A DNA stretch of 27,304 nucleotides from NCBI GenBank assembly GCA_964458125.1, contig CAYWHE010000027.1, forward strand, positions 1 to 27,304, read 5' to 3'. The notes under the pieces were generated by a model, which saw nothing but the letters and a program-made list of their open reading frames with translations, was not told where the DNA came from and made no database searches. The translations under genes and the position numbers were made by a program. This document shows, in pieces, positions 12,647 through 21,274 of the stretch (positions are counted from its first letter, which is position 1; the number at the start of each line of letters is the position of its first letter). The stretch is from CAYWHE01 sp964458125 (GTDB lineage Bacteria; Bacteroidota; Bacteroidia; AKYH767-A; OLB10).

Positions 12647-15600
12647 ATGAATCCTTATCAAAAGATAAACAACATTGCAGGTTGGATCATTTTTGCGATT
12701 GCTGCTTTCGTCTATACTTCCACGATAGAGCCAACGGGAAGTTTTTGGGATTGCGGGGAATTTATCGCCACGGCCAACAAGCTGCAGGTGGGGCATCCTC
12801 CCGGAGCTCCACTGTTCCTGATGTTGAGCCGGATCATGATTCTGTTTGCCGGGGATGATGTGAAAAGCAAGGCCGTCATGGTGAATATCATGTCGGCATT
12901 GATGAGCGCCTTTACGATCCTCTTCCTGTTCTGGACCATCACGGCATTGGCAAAAAAAATATTCATGAAAGCCAGGGAGGCTGTCACCACCGACCAGATT
13001 ATTTCCGTTATCGGTTGCGGTGCCGTTGGCGCATTGGCCTACACGTTTAGTGATTCCTTCTGGTTCTCGGCCGTGGAAGGGGAAGTATATGCCTCTTCGG
13101 CCTTCTTTACGGCCATTGTATTCTGGAGCATCTTTAAATGGGAAGGTGTAGCCGATGAACGTCATGGCGTACGCTGGATCGTTCTGATCGCATACCTGAT
13201 GGGACTTTCCATTGGTGTCCACCTGCTCAACCTGCTTTGTATACCGGCCCTGGCTTTTGTTTATTATTTCCGCAAGCATAAGCCCACCACCATGGGCATC
13301 ATCAAGACCTCGGTGGTATCGGTTCTGTTGCTAGGCTTTATCCAGTTTGGCGTCATCGGCGGATTTGTCAACATCGGGTCGAAATTCGAATTGTTGTTTG
13401 TGAATGGCATGGGCATGCCTTTCTGGAGCGGCTTTTTATTTTACTGCCTGATTGTGTCTGGACTGATCGTTTACGGGTTGTTCTATACGAGGAAGAACAA
13501 CAAACCCCTCCTCAATACGGTCATTCTCAGTTTTACCTTCATCCTGATCGGGTATTCATCCTATGCGCAAATTGTGATCCGCGCCAATGCCGATCCGCCC
13601 ATGGATGAAAACAACCCGGAAAATCCCTTCAGCCTGCTCAGCTACCTGAACCGGGACCAGTATGGAGATTTCCCTATTCTGTACGGACAGTATTACAATG
13701 CCCGTGTCGTGGATCAGAAGGAAGGAGCCATGAGTTATGCCCAGTTGAACGGGAAATATGTTGAAACGGGCAGGAAGATTATTCCCGTTTACGATCCTAA
13801 GGCCTGCACCTTATTACCCCGCATGTGGAGCAGCCAGGAAAATCATATCCAGGCCTATAAAGAATGGTCTGGAGTGAAGGGCGATGCCATTCCCACCTTT
13901 GCGCAGAACATCAGTTTTTTATGGAAATACCAGTTGGGACACATGTACTGGCGGTATTTCATGTGGAATTTTGTAGGCCGTCAGAACGACAAACAGGGAC
14001 ATGGTGGCATCCTCAACGGAAACTGGATCAGCGGCTTCCCCGGCATAGACGCCATTCGACTGGGACCACAGGATAAGCTTCCCAAAAGCATGACCAGCAA
14101 CAAGGGTATGAATAAATTCTATTTCCTGCCGCTCATTCTGGGACTTGCAGGCATGGTGTACCATTTTAAGAAAAATAAATTATACGCCTGGGTGGTGCTG
14201 CTGCTCTTCTTCTTCACCGGAGTGGCCATTATCATGTACCTGAACGGCCCTCCTTTCCAGCCCCGTGAAAGGGATTACGCCTATGCCGGATCCTTTTATG
14301 CCTTTGCCATGTGGATCGGCCTCGGCACGGGCATGCTGATCGATTTCCTGAAAAAGAAGATGAATCCTGCCGTTGGCGCATCCCTGGCAACGGTCATCTG
14401 CATGGGAGTACCGGTCCTGATGGCCAAAGACGGATGGAACGACCATGACCGGTCTCATCGCTATACGCCGCGCGATTTTGCCTTTGATTACCTGAATTCA
14501 TGCGCCCCGAATGCCATCCTGTTTACCAACGGGGATAACGATACGTTCCCCCTCTGGTATGCCCAGGAGGTGGAGGGCATCCGTACCGACGTGCGGGTGG
14601 TGAACCTGAGCCTGCTGAATACGGACTGGTACATCGAACAGATGAAACGCAAGGCGTACGATTCCGACCCTGTTCCCTTTACCTGGAAATACAGCCAGTA
14701 CATTCAGGGCACCAGGGATTATGTTCCATTTTACGACAGGGGTTTACAGGTCTCCACCGAACTGAAAGACGTGGTTGATTTCATGGGCAGCGACAGCCCG
14801 GACGCGAAGGCCCGCACACAGGGTGGAAATGAAATCAATTATTTTCCCACCAAAAAATTCAAGATCACCATCGATAAAAATGCCGTACTGAAATCCGGAA
14901 CCGTACCCGCTTCAAAAGCCGACCAGATTGTTCCGGTGATGGAATGGGAAATCGATAAAAATTACCTGATGAAGGCTGATATGATGATCCTGAACCTGCT
15001 GGCGTATAACAACTGGAAGCGCCCGGTTTATTTTGCGGTAACCGTTGGCAACGACAGCTACCTGAACATGGAGGATTATTTCCAGCTGGAAGGACTGGCC
15101 TACCGGATTGTGCCGGTCAAGGCGCCCAGAACACCGGACGGGCAGATAGGTTCGGTTAACACCGGTGACATGTATAACAACATGGTCAATAAGTTTGTAT
15201 GGGGAAACATGAATGATTCGCGTGTTTACCTGGATCAGAATAACCTGAACATGACCATGAATTTCCGCAATAATTTCGCCAGGCTTGCCGAAAACCTGAT
15301 GAATGAAGGCAAGAAGGATTCGGCTGTGAAGGCCCTCGATCATTGCATGGAGGTGATGCCGGACCATACGGTTCCCTACAACATCATGATGCTTCGCATT
15401 GCCGATTTGTATTACCGGGCCGGTTCGCCCGAAACGCCATTGGATTCCGCTGCCCTGGCTAACACGATGGGTGATCCGGAACAAAAAGGCAAATGGAAAC
15501 AGGAGCAGACCGACAAAGCCAACGCCATTGTGAAGCGCCTGGCCGACATCTACGAAGACGACCTGAATTATTACCTGTCCTTAAAGGGTACCGAATACGT

Positions 15601-15745
15601 GAAAGGGGTCGACCGGGAAATGAACCAGGGCATGGCGGTGATGCAGGAGCTGAAACGCATGGCTGCTTCCGCGAGTCAGAAGCCCGTTGCCGATGACCTG
15701 GAAAAACGGTTCAAGGCGCTGGAGCCCCGGTTTTACGGGAAATAA
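12647..15745 (+). CDS. DUF2723 multi-spanning membrane protein (GT-C/TMEM260-like glycosyltransferase candidate)
   Basis: A 1032-residue protein typical in length for Bacteroidota DUF2723 (PF11028) proteins. The first transmembrane segment (about 10-25) leads into the conserved loop TSTIEPTGSFWDCGEF, with acidic residues D35 and E38, then LQVGHPPGAPLF. About ten further hydrophobic segments run to about residue 575, including conserved RERDYAYAGSFYAFAMW. From there a large soluble region follows (YTPRDFAFDYLNS, ILFTNGDNDTFPLWY, RTDVRVVNLSLLNTDWY), and the last 160 or so residues look like a helical repeat region. DUF2723 resembles GT-C glycosyltransferases, and its human relative TMEM260 is an O-mannosyltransferase; transfer of sugar to exported proteins is therefore possible but inferred. 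A NodB-type deacetylase gene follows 61 nt downstream on the same strand. Confidence 0.88.
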   Translation: MNPYQKINNIAGWIIFAIAAFVYTSTIEPTGSFWDCGEFIATANKLQVGHPPGAPLFLMLSRIMILFAGDDVKSKAVMVNIMSALMSAFTILFLFWTITALAKKIFMKAREAVTTDQIISVIGCGAVGALAYTFSDSFWFSAVEGEVYASSAFFTAIVFWSIFKWEGVADERHGVRWIVLIAYLMGLSIGVHLLNLLCIPALAFVYYFRKHKPTTMGIIKTSVVSVLLLGFIQFGVIGGFVNIGSKFELLFVNGMGMPFWSGFLFYCLIVSGLIVYGLFYTRKNNKPLLNTVILSFTFILIGYSSYAQIVIRANADPPMDENNPENPFSLLSYLNRDQYGDFPILYGQYYNARVVDQKEGAMSYAQLNGKYVETGRKIIPVYDPKACTLLPRMWSSQENHIQAYKEWSGVKGDAIPTFAQNISFLWKYQLGHMYWRYFMWNFVGRQNDKQGHGGILNGNWISGFPGIDAIRLGPQDKLPKSMTSNKGMNKFYFLPLILGLAGMVYHFKKNKLYAWVVLLLFFFTGVAIIMYLNGPPFQPRERDYAYAGSFYAFAMWIGLGTGMLIDFLKKKMNPAVGASLATVICMGVPVLMAKDGWNDHDRSHRYTPRDFAFDYLNSCAPNAILFTNGDNDTFPLWYAQEVEGIRTDVRVVNLSLLNTDWYIEQMKRKAYDSDPVPFTWKYSQYIQGTRDYVPFYDRGLQVSTELKDVVDFMGSDSPDAKARTQGGNEINYFPTKKFKITIDKNAVLKSGTVPASKADQIVPVMEWEIDKNYLMKADMMILNLLAYNNWKRPVYFAVTVGNDSYLNMEDYFQLEGLAYRIVPVKAPRTPDGQIGSVNTGDMYNNMVNKFVWGNMNDSRVYLDQNNLNMTMNFRNNFARLAENLMNEGKKDSAVKALDHCMEVMPDHTVPYNIMMLRIADLYYRAGSPETPLDSAALANTMGDPEQKGKWKQEQTDKANAIVKRLADIYEDDLNYYLSLKGTEYVKGVDREMNQGMAVMQELKRMAASASQKPVADDLEKRFKALEPRFYGK

Positions 15746-15760
15746 GCTGATCCATAACAA

Positions 15761-15790
15761 CAGGAGGCTGCATGAAAATGCGGCCTCCTG
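15761..15790 (+). terminator. Strong hairpin with GAAA tetraloop between DUF2723 and deacetylase genes
   Basis: The left arm 15761-15773 and right arm 15778-15790 form 13 pairs (one G-T), closed by a GAAA loop at 15774-15777. There is no T run after the stem, so it is not a classic terminator; it might be an mRNA 3'-end stabiliser or processing signal, or partly separate the expression of the two genes. Confidence 0.5.
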
Positions 15791-15806
15791 CCGGTTTAAG
15801 TAAGAA

Positions 15807-16421
15807 ATGAAAATCACTTCTCCTCCTGTTTTATACCGGCTTTTTTTTCCGGAGCTGACCTGGAAAATGCCCGGCGGGGAGAAAATACTGTACCTGACTT
15901 TTGATGACGGACCCATCCCGGAAGTAACGCCATGGGTATGCGAAGAACTGGACAAATACAAAGCCAAAGCCACTTTTTTCTGCATCGGGGAAAACATCAG
16001 CAGGCACCCGGAAATCTATCAGCAGGTGCTGGCAGCGGGGCACCAGACCGGCAACCACACGTATCATCACCTGAACGGATGGAAGGTTACCGATGAAGAA
16101 TACCTGGAGGACATCAGGCTGACCACCACTTATTGTGCGTCTTCCCTTTTCCGTCCGCCATACGGGAGGATCAAAAAAAGCCAGTCTAAGAAATTGACGA
16201 AGCAATACCGGATCACCATGTGGGACGTGCTCAGCTATGATTTTGATGCCGGAACTACCCCCGAATCCTGCCTCCGGTATGTGACGGAACAGGCCGGCCC
16301 CGGAAGCATCGTGGTGTTTCACGACAGCCTGAAGGCCGAAAAAAACCTCCGCTTCGCATTACCCGGCGTATTGGAGCATTTTTCTTCTGAAGGCTACCGT
16401 TTTGAAAGTATAACAGGTTGA
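15807..16421 (+). CDS. Polysaccharide deacetylase family protein (NodB homology domain)
   Basis: A 204-residue NodB-fold protein with the motifs of carbohydrate esterase family 4: motif 1 TFDDGP (31-36, D33 catalytic base and D34 metal ligand), motif 2 H84-x3-H88 (metal ligands, in NHTYHH), motif 3 RPPYG (116-120), motif 4 MWDVLSYD (138-145) and motif 5 VVFHDS (169-174). These enzymes remove N- or O-acetyl groups from glycans such as peptidoglycan or chito-oligosaccharides. No clear signal peptide is seen at the N-terminus (MKITSPPVLYRLFFPELTW), so it may be cytoplasmic or peripherally membrane-associated; this is common for Bacteroidota short forms. It follows the DUF2723 gene by 61 nt, with a strong hairpin between. 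Confidence 0.88.
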   Translation: MKITSPPVLYRLFFPELTWKMPGGEKILYLTFDDGPIPEVTPWVCEELDKYKAKATFFCIGENISRHPEIYQQVLAAGHQTGNHTYHHLNGWKVTDEEYLEDIRLTTTYCASSLFRPPYGRIKKSQSKKLTKQYRITMWDVLSYDFDAGTTPESCLRYVTEQAGPGSIVVFHDSLKAEKNLRFALPGVLEHFSSEGYRFESITG

Positions 16422-16538
16422 CACAGGGCGGGTGCAGTTGACTGTCACAGCAGTTTCTCAGAACCAAATACGCTGAAAAACTCCCTGCTGCCGAAATCCC
16501 GTCTCATAACACTCCGCTACTGACAAGGGCGATATTCA

Positions 16539-16546
16539 TACCTTTG
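16539..16546 (+). promoter_or_regulatory. Candidate -7 box of the ACP phosphodiesterase gene
   Basis: TACCTTTG matches TAnnTTTG exactly and would start transcription about 17 nt before ATG 16569. No convincing TTTG box is seen 19 nt further upstream. Confidence 0.45.
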
Positions 16547-16568
16547 TGAAACCATTTCAGCCATTGCC

Positions 16569-17141
16569 ATGAATTACCTTGCCCATATTTTTCTTTCCGG
16601 ATCTGATCCGGAGATTATGACAGGTAATTTTATCGGTGATCATGTGAAAGGAAGGAATTACACCGGATACACGGACGGTATGATCCGGGGTATTGAATTA
16701 CACCGCGCCATCGATCATTTTACAGACACCCACCCGGTGGTGGAAGACAGCAAAGCCCGTCTCCGGCCATACTTCCGCAAGTACGCACCGGTGGTCTCCG
16801 ACGTGTTTTACGATCATTTCCTGGCTTCCGGCTGGACAACCTATGCCGGCACTAACCTTCATGACTATACGCAGTTTGTCTATGCCACCATCCGGGAGCG
16901 GCAACACCTGTTGCCGGAAAAGGCCCGCAGGATGTTCGGCTACATGGAAAAACAAAACTGGCTGGTTCATTATGCCGGCATACCGGGCATCCACCGGGCA
17001 TTCAGCGGTATGGCCCGCAGGGCTTCCTTTGATTCCGGGATGGAAAAAGCAGCCGGTCACCTCGAACAATTTTACGAAGATTATCAACATGAATTTGAGC
17101 TCTTTTTCCCCGAGCTGCAGGAATTTTGCCTGCGCTTTTAA
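16569..17141 (+). CDS. acpH: Acyl carrier protein phosphodiesterase (DUF479/AcpH family)
   Basis: A 190-residue protein that matches the AcpH/DUF479 family (PF04336), about 190-195 residues in E. coli. The family N-terminus MNYLAHIFLSGSDPEIMTGNFIGDHVKG is nearly complete here, followed by GIELHRAIDHFTDTHPVV with the conserved histidines and aspartates of the HD-like metal site, and FYDHFLASGW. AcpH removes the 4'-phosphopantetheine group from holo-ACP in the cytoplasm. Family members are highly conserved at these positions, so identification is firm although the physiological role in Bacteroidota is little studied. The gene follows the deacetylase gene on the same strand after 147 nt with its own candidate promoter, and is convergent with the Kazal-like gene. 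Confidence 0.85.
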   Translation: MNYLAHIFLSGSDPEIMTGNFIGDHVKGRNYTGYTDGMIRGIELHRAIDHFTDTHPVVEDSKARLRPYFRKYAPVVSDVFYDHFLASGWTTYAGTNLHDYTQFVYATIRERQHLLPEKARRMFGYMEKQNWLVHYAGIPGIHRAFSGMARRASFDSGMEKAAGHLEQFYEDYQHEFELFFPELQEFCLRF

Positions 17142-17249
17142 GATTTCTCAAAAGGCTACCCTCCTGTTATAAACCTGGATGAAGGGTAAAAACAAACCCG
17201 GAATGGCAGGAAGATAAAAAAAGCGACCTTGCGGTGTTTCTGAAGGCAA

Positions 17250-17741
17250 TCAGTCCATACTCGCTTTCACGAACTTCTTCACTTTACTCTCGCCTTCCAC
17301 CTCCACGTAAAAAATATACACCCCCCGGTAAAGCCCGGTCACGCTGATTTTTTTCTTCAGTTCATAAATAAACCCAAGGCTCTCTTCAAATTTTATATGG
17401 CCGTATATGTCAAAAACAGCGTAGTATACTGCGCTTTGCTTTTTCAGGTAAATGCCAAAATCTATATCCTGGTCAACCAGGGTGGGTGTAATATCGAAAT
17501 CAAACACCCCGCAATTCCCGTCACGGAAAGACGTATAGAGGTTGAGGCCGCCCTGGTAATAGGCCGCACATTCATTCCGGTAAACCAGGCCATCGCAACC
17601 GCATTTGGGTTCGTAGGGATCCGTGCAGATGTAATAGGGGTTTCGGCGATTGGTGTCGATACAATCAGTTTGGGCAAAAAGAGTCCCGGGTGAGCAACCC
17701 AGGCAAAAAAACCAAAGCAGGAAAAGTGTATTTTTTTTCAT
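17250..17741 (-). CDS. Small secreted Kazal-like protein with divergent T9SS sorting domain
   Basis: A 163-residue exported protein. Residues 1-24 are a signal peptide (LFLLWFFCLGCSPGTLFAQ). Residues 27-77 hold six cysteines: C27, C39, C47, C49, C58 and C77. C39 to C47 has 7 intervening residues and C47 to C58 has 10, and the CGCDGLVYRNEC segment is the Kazal serine-protease-inhibitor signature. The usual fifth cysteine shortly after C58 is missing, while C49 is extra, so the disulfide pattern is unusual. The C-terminal half (about 84-163) has the strand pattern of a T9SS type A domain (AVFDIYGHIKFE, then GLYRGVYIFYVEVEG, K-rich end) but lacks a PNP motif. It may be a surface-attached protease inhibitor; inhibition is inferred only from the Kazal signature. 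Confidence 0.72.
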   Translation of the reverse strand: MKKNTLFLLWFFCLGCSPGTLFAQTDCIDTNRRNPYYICTDPYEPKCGCDGLVYRNECAAYYQGGLNLYTSFRDGNCGVFDFDITPTLVDQDIDFGIYLKKQSAVYYAVFDIYGHIKFEESLGFIYELKKKISVTGLYRGVYIFYVEVEGESKVKKFVKASMD

Positions 17742-17763
17742 CCGGATATTCGTTTATCCATTA

Positions 17764-17771
17764 CAAAGATA
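17764..17771 (-). promoter_or_regulatory. Candidate -7 box of the Kazal-like gene
   Basis: On the minus strand TATCTTTG matches TAnnTTTG exactly. Transcription would begin near 17758, about 17 nt before ATG 17741. It lies in the 62-bp gap after sdhB. Confidence 0.45.
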
Positions 17772-17803
17772 AGGAATATACGTGCCATACGCTATGACTA
17801 TTG

Positions 17804-18547
17804 TCAACTGCTGAGTTTGGCCAGCAGGTATTCCCGGTTCAGCCTGGCAATGTTGGAAACGGAGATTTCCTTGGGGCATTCCGCTTCGCAGGCGCTGGTG
17901 TTGGTGCAGTTTCCGAAACCGGCCTCATCCATGGCCTGTACCATGTTCAGCACCCGGCGGGAGCGTTCTGCTTTTCCCTGGGGAAGCAATGCGTACTGCG
18001 AAACCTTGGCGGAAACAAACAACATGGCGCTGCTGTTTTTACAGGCCGCCACACATGCACCGCAACCGATGCAGGCGGCCGACAAGAAGGCTTCATCGGC
18101 ATTTTCCTTTGGCACCGGTATGGCATTTGCATCGGGTACCGAACCGGTATTCACGGATACAAATCCGCCGGCCTGCTGCACCTTTTCAAAAGCGTTACGG
18201 TCCACCACCAGGTCGCGTAAAACCGGAAATGCAGCAGCACGCCAGGGTTCTATAACGATGGTTTCGCCATCTTTAAACGAACGCATGTGCAGCTGACAGG
18301 TGGTAACCCCTTTCAACGGGCCATGCGCCCTGCCGTTGATCATCATGCCGCAGGTACCGCAAATGCCCTCGCGGCAGTCGTGATCAAATGCAATCGGGTC
18401 GCGGCCCGACTTGATAAGGTCCTCGTTGACCGTATCAAGCATCTCGAGAAAGGACATGTCGGTGGAAATATTCCTGGCTTCATACAATTCAAATGCACCG
18501 GAGGACTTGCTGCTTTTCTGGCGCCACACTTTAAGTTTAAGATTCAT
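17804..18547 (-). CDS. sdhB: Succinate dehydrogenase/fumarate reductase iron-sulfur subunit
   Basis: A 247-residue iron-sulfur subunit of succinate:quinone oxidoreductase (complex II). The [2Fe-2S] cluster ligands are C58, C63, C66 and C84 (CREGICGTC plus a later C); the [4Fe-4S] motif CIGCGACVAAC spans 159-169 (C159, C162, C165, C169 across the 4Fe and 3Fe clusters), and C214, C220 and C224 (CTNTSACEAECP) complete the set. It passes electrons from the flavoprotein to the membrane subunit. It is the last gene of the sdhCAB operon, 38 nt after sdhA. Length and spacing suit the Bacteroidota menaquinone-linked type. Confidence 0.95.
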   Translation of the reverse strand: MNLKLKVWRQKSSKSSGAFELYEARNISTDMSFLEMLDTVNEDLIKSGRDPIAFDHDCREGICGTCGMMINGRAHGPLKGVTTCQLHMRSFKDGETIVIEPWRAAAFPVLRDLVVDRNAFEKVQQAGGFVSVNTGSVPDANAIPVPKENADEAFLSAACIGCGACVAACKNSSAMLFVSAKVSQYALLPQGKAERSRRVLNMVQAMDEAGFGNCTNTSACEAECPKEISVSNIARLNREYLLAKLSS

Positions 18548-18585
18548 AACGGACTTTTTTCATCCCTTGCGGGATCCATTTCATA

Positions 18586-20502
18586 TTATTTGTAACTGCG
18601 CTGGGATGGTTTGACAAACTCGTAATTCAGTTCTTCCTTATGCATGGCATGCGGATTTCCTTCCCCTTTAAATTCCCAGGCGGATACATAAGTGTATTTT
18701 TCATCATCACGCAGGGCTTCACCTTCCGGGGTCTGGTATTCCTCGCGGAAGTGTCCTCCGCAGCTTTCGTTCCGCATCAGGGCATCCTGCATCATCAGTT
18801 CGCCCAGTTCCAGGAAATCGGCTGTACGTCCTGCCTTCTCCAGGTTCTGGTTAAGCTCCTGGTCGCTTCCCGGCACCACGAGGTTCCGCCAGAATTCTTC
18901 ACGCAGGGACCGGATTTTTTCAATGCCCTGCTGCAACCCGTCTGCGGTTCGCGCCATACCGCAGTGGTTCCACATGATCAGGCCGAGCTCTTTCTGAAAA
19001 TCATGAACGGTTTTCTTTCCCTTCATGCTGAGCAGTTTCTTAATCCTGTCCTGTACAGCCTTTTCAGCCTCTTCAAATTCAGGGCTGTCCGCTGAAACGG
19101 GCTTTCGTTCCACATCGGCCAGGTAATCGCCAATGGTATACGGAATCACAAAATACCCATCGGCAAGTCCCTGCATGAGTGCGCTGGCCCCGAGCCGGTT
19201 GGCGCCATGATCGCTGAAGTTGGCTTCACCACAGGCATACAAGCCGGGAATAGTGGTCATCAGGTTGTAATCCACCCAAAGTCCGCCCATGGTATAGTGA
19301 ACGGCAGGGTAAATTCGCATCGGGGTGGTGTAGGGATTTTCACCGGTGATCTGCTTATACATGTCAAACAGGTTTCCGTAACGCGAGGCCACGGCCGGCT
19401 GTCCGAGCCTGTTGATGGCATCGGCAAAGTCGAGGTAAACGGCCAGGCCGCTCGTGCCCACGCCACGTCCTTCATCGCAGGCTTCCTTGGCGGCCCTGGA
19501 GGCGATGTCGCGGGGAACCAGGTTTCCGAAAGATGGATATTTTCTTTCGAGGTAATAATCCCGTTCCGACTCCGGTATGTCTTCCGGCTTTCGTTTATCA
19601 CCCTGTGCTTTGGGCACCCAAACCCGTCCGTCATTCCTCAGGCTTTCGCTCATCAGGGTAAGTTTGCTCTGGTGATCACCCGTGACGGGAATGCAGGTAG
19701 GATGGATCTGCGTGAAACAGGGATTGCCGAAAAATGCTCCTTTTTTATACGCCCTCCAGATGGCCGTAGCGTTTGAACCACGGGCATAGGTGGTCAGGTA
19801 AAATACATTTCCGTAACCGCCAGTGCACAACAATACGGCATGTCCGCTGTGCCGCTCAATTTTACCGGTAACCATATCCCTGGCGATGATGCCCCGGGCA
19901 TGCCCGTTGACCAGCACCACATCCAGCATTTCATGCCTCGTGTAACTTTGGACCTGGCCGGTCGCAATCTGCCTGTTCATGGCGCTGTAAGCACCCAGCA
20001 GTAATTGCTGTCCCGTTTGTCCCTTGGCATAAAACGTACGGCTCACCTGCGCCCCGCCAAAGGAGCGGTTGTCCAGTAATCCGCCGTACTCGCGGGCAAA
20101 GGGTACGCCCTGCCCCACGCACTGATCGATGATGTTGACGCTGACCTGGGCCAGCCGGTATACATTGGCTTCCCGTGCCCGGTAATCACCGCCTTTAATG
20201 GTATCGTAAAACAGGCGATACACGCTGTCACCGTCATTGCGGTAATTCTTGGCCGCATTGATGCCTCCCTGTGCCGCAATGCTGTGCGCTCTTCTCGGAC
20301 TGTCCTGGAAGCAGAAGGTTTTTACATTATACCCCAGTTCGGCCAGGGAAGCCGCTGCCGATGCACCGGCCAGGCCCGTTCCCACCACGATGATATCGTA
20401 CTTCCTTTTATTGGACGGGTTCACCAGTTTCAGGTTGAACTTATGCTTATCCCACTTTTCGGCAAGGGGCCCGGCAGGGATTTTGGAGTTTAATAAGGAC
20501 AT
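18586..20502 (-). CDS. sdhA: Succinate dehydrogenase/fumarate reductase flavoprotein subunit
   Basis: A 638-residue flavoprotein that oxidises succinate to fumarate. The FAD-binding GxGxxG is GTGLAG (41-46), and H73 in RAHSIAAQGG is the histidine to which FAD is covalently attached. Further conserved segments are TGGYGNVFYLTT, HPTCIPVTGDHQSKLTLMSESLRNDG, HYTMGGLWVDYN and GANRLGASALMQGLADG, which carry the substrate-binding and catalytic residues. The long form (about 640 residues) and the order C-A-B match the Bacteroidota/B. subtilis-like menaquinone enzyme. It lies 21 nt after sdhC and 38 nt before sdhB on the same strand, so all three are one operon. Direction in vivo (oxidation or fumarate reduction) cannot be told from sequence. 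Confidence 0.96.
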   Translation of the reverse strand: MSLLNSKIPAGPLAEKWDKHKFNLKLVNPSNKRKYDIIVVGTGLAGASAAASLAELGYNVKTFCFQDSPRRAHSIAAQGGINAAKNYRNDGDSVYRLFYDTIKGGDYRAREANVYRLAQVSVNIIDQCVGQGVPFAREYGGLLDNRSFGGAQVSRTFYAKGQTGQQLLLGAYSAMNRQIATGQVQSYTRHEMLDVVLVNGHARGIIARDMVTGKIERHSGHAVLLCTGGYGNVFYLTTYARGSNATAIWRAYKKGAFFGNPCFTQIHPTCIPVTGDHQSKLTLMSESLRNDGRVWVPKAQGDKRKPEDIPESERDYYLERKYPSFGNLVPRDIASRAAKEACDEGRGVGTSGLAVYLDFADAINRLGQPAVASRYGNLFDMYKQITGENPYTTPMRIYPAVHYTMGGLWVDYNLMTTIPGLYACGEANFSDHGANRLGASALMQGLADGYFVIPYTIGDYLADVERKPVSADSPEFEEAEKAVQDRIKKLLSMKGKKTVHDFQKELGLIMWNHCGMARTADGLQQGIEKIRSLREEFWRNLVVPGSDQELNQNLEKAGRTADFLELGELMMQDALMRNESCGGHFREEYQTPEGEALRDDEKYTYVSAWEFKGEGNPHAMHKEELNYEFVKPSQRSYK

Positions 20503-20523
20503 AACTAAAAGGATTGTTTCGGA

Positions 20524-21195
20524 TTATTCGATGATTTTGAAATACAACACCACGGGCATGGCGGCAAATACAAGGGGAACGAGAATGGAAAAAGCAATTC
20601 CAATTTTTTCTATGAGTGGCGTGTAGGTATGATGCATGATGCCGAGGGTGCGAAAGGCCGACTGAAAGCCATGCAACAGGTGGTAACCGAGGGAAAACAT
20701 GGCCAGGATATACATGATGACCACAATCGGATTGGCGAACACTTCCTTCATTTCATTGAAAAGGGTTTCCCTGCCGCTGGTGATTTCATCCGTGAACCGG
20801 CTCACCACCCAGAACTGACGGAGATGAATGATCAGGAAGATCAGGATCAGCGTTCCCAGTAATCCCATCCACCTCGAATACCATTTACTGTTGGCATGGG
20901 CGTTATCGACTGCATAATTCACCGTACGGGCCCTGTTGTTTTTCAGGGTCATGCTCAGCGCCTGGAGAATATGCCAGATGATGCCCAGGAACAGCACCAC
21001 CTCCATGGTGCGGATCAGGATGTTGGCGCCCATGAATTCGGCCGCTTCGTTAAACAATTTTCCTCCATCATTCAGGAAGATGAGGGCATTCACACTGCAA
21101 TGCACCACCAGGAACGAAATCAAAAACAAGCCGGTGAGGCCCATGATGATTTTACTTCCGATGGATGAGTTAAGAAATCCGGTTGAAACAGCCAT
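20524..21195 (-). CDS. sdhC: Succinate dehydrogenase cytochrome b558 subunit
   Basis: A 223-residue membrane subunit of complex II of the single-subunit, five-helix b558 type. ATG at 21195 (MAVSTGFLNSSIGSKIIMGLTG) gives the family N-terminus; an in-frame ATG at 21246 adds 17 residues that would overlap the promoter and is rejected. Histidines in or beside the helices (FLVVHCSVNAL, IIWHILQAL, LIIHLRQFW, GYHLLHGFQSAF) are the expected ligands of two b hemes. It anchors SdhAB to the membrane and transfers electrons to menaquinone. It is the first gene of the operon, behind the promoter at 21244-21274. Confidence 0.93.
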   Translation of the reverse strand: MAVSTGFLNSSIGSKIIMGLTGLFLISFLVVHCSVNALIFLNDGGKLFNEAAEFMGANILIRTMEVVLFLGIIWHILQALSMTLKNNRARTVNYAVDNAHANSKWYSRWMGLLGTLILIFLIIHLRQFWVVSRFTDEITSGRETLFNEMKEVFANPIVVIMYILAMFSLGYHLLHGFQSAFRTLGIMHHTYTPLIEKIGIAFSILVPLVFAAMPVVLYFKIIE

Positions 21196-21243
21196 ACGCT
21201 TGAGAGATATTAAAAAAAACAAATAAACTTCATTCAGATGGGG

Positions 21244-21274
21244 CAAATTTACTTCTTGGGTTGTTCATATCAAA
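21244..21274 (-). promoter_or_regulatory. Promoter of the sdhCAB operon
   Basis: Read on the minus strand, TTTG (21271-21274) is followed after exactly 19 bp by TAAATTTG (21244-21251), a perfect match to the Bacteroidota TTTG-N19-TAnnTTTG promoter. Transcription would begin about 40 nt before the sdhC start. Confidence 0.7.

Noticed and set aside
12641..13279. 212-codon frame on the minus strand opposite the DUF2723 gene
   Set aside because: It lies wholly within a strongly supported gene, has no family features and shows the composition of an antisense frame.
17157..17188. TACCCT/AGGGTA inverted repeat between convergent acpH and Kazal-like genes
   Set aside because: Six base pairs around a 20-nt loop with no T run is too weak to call a terminator.
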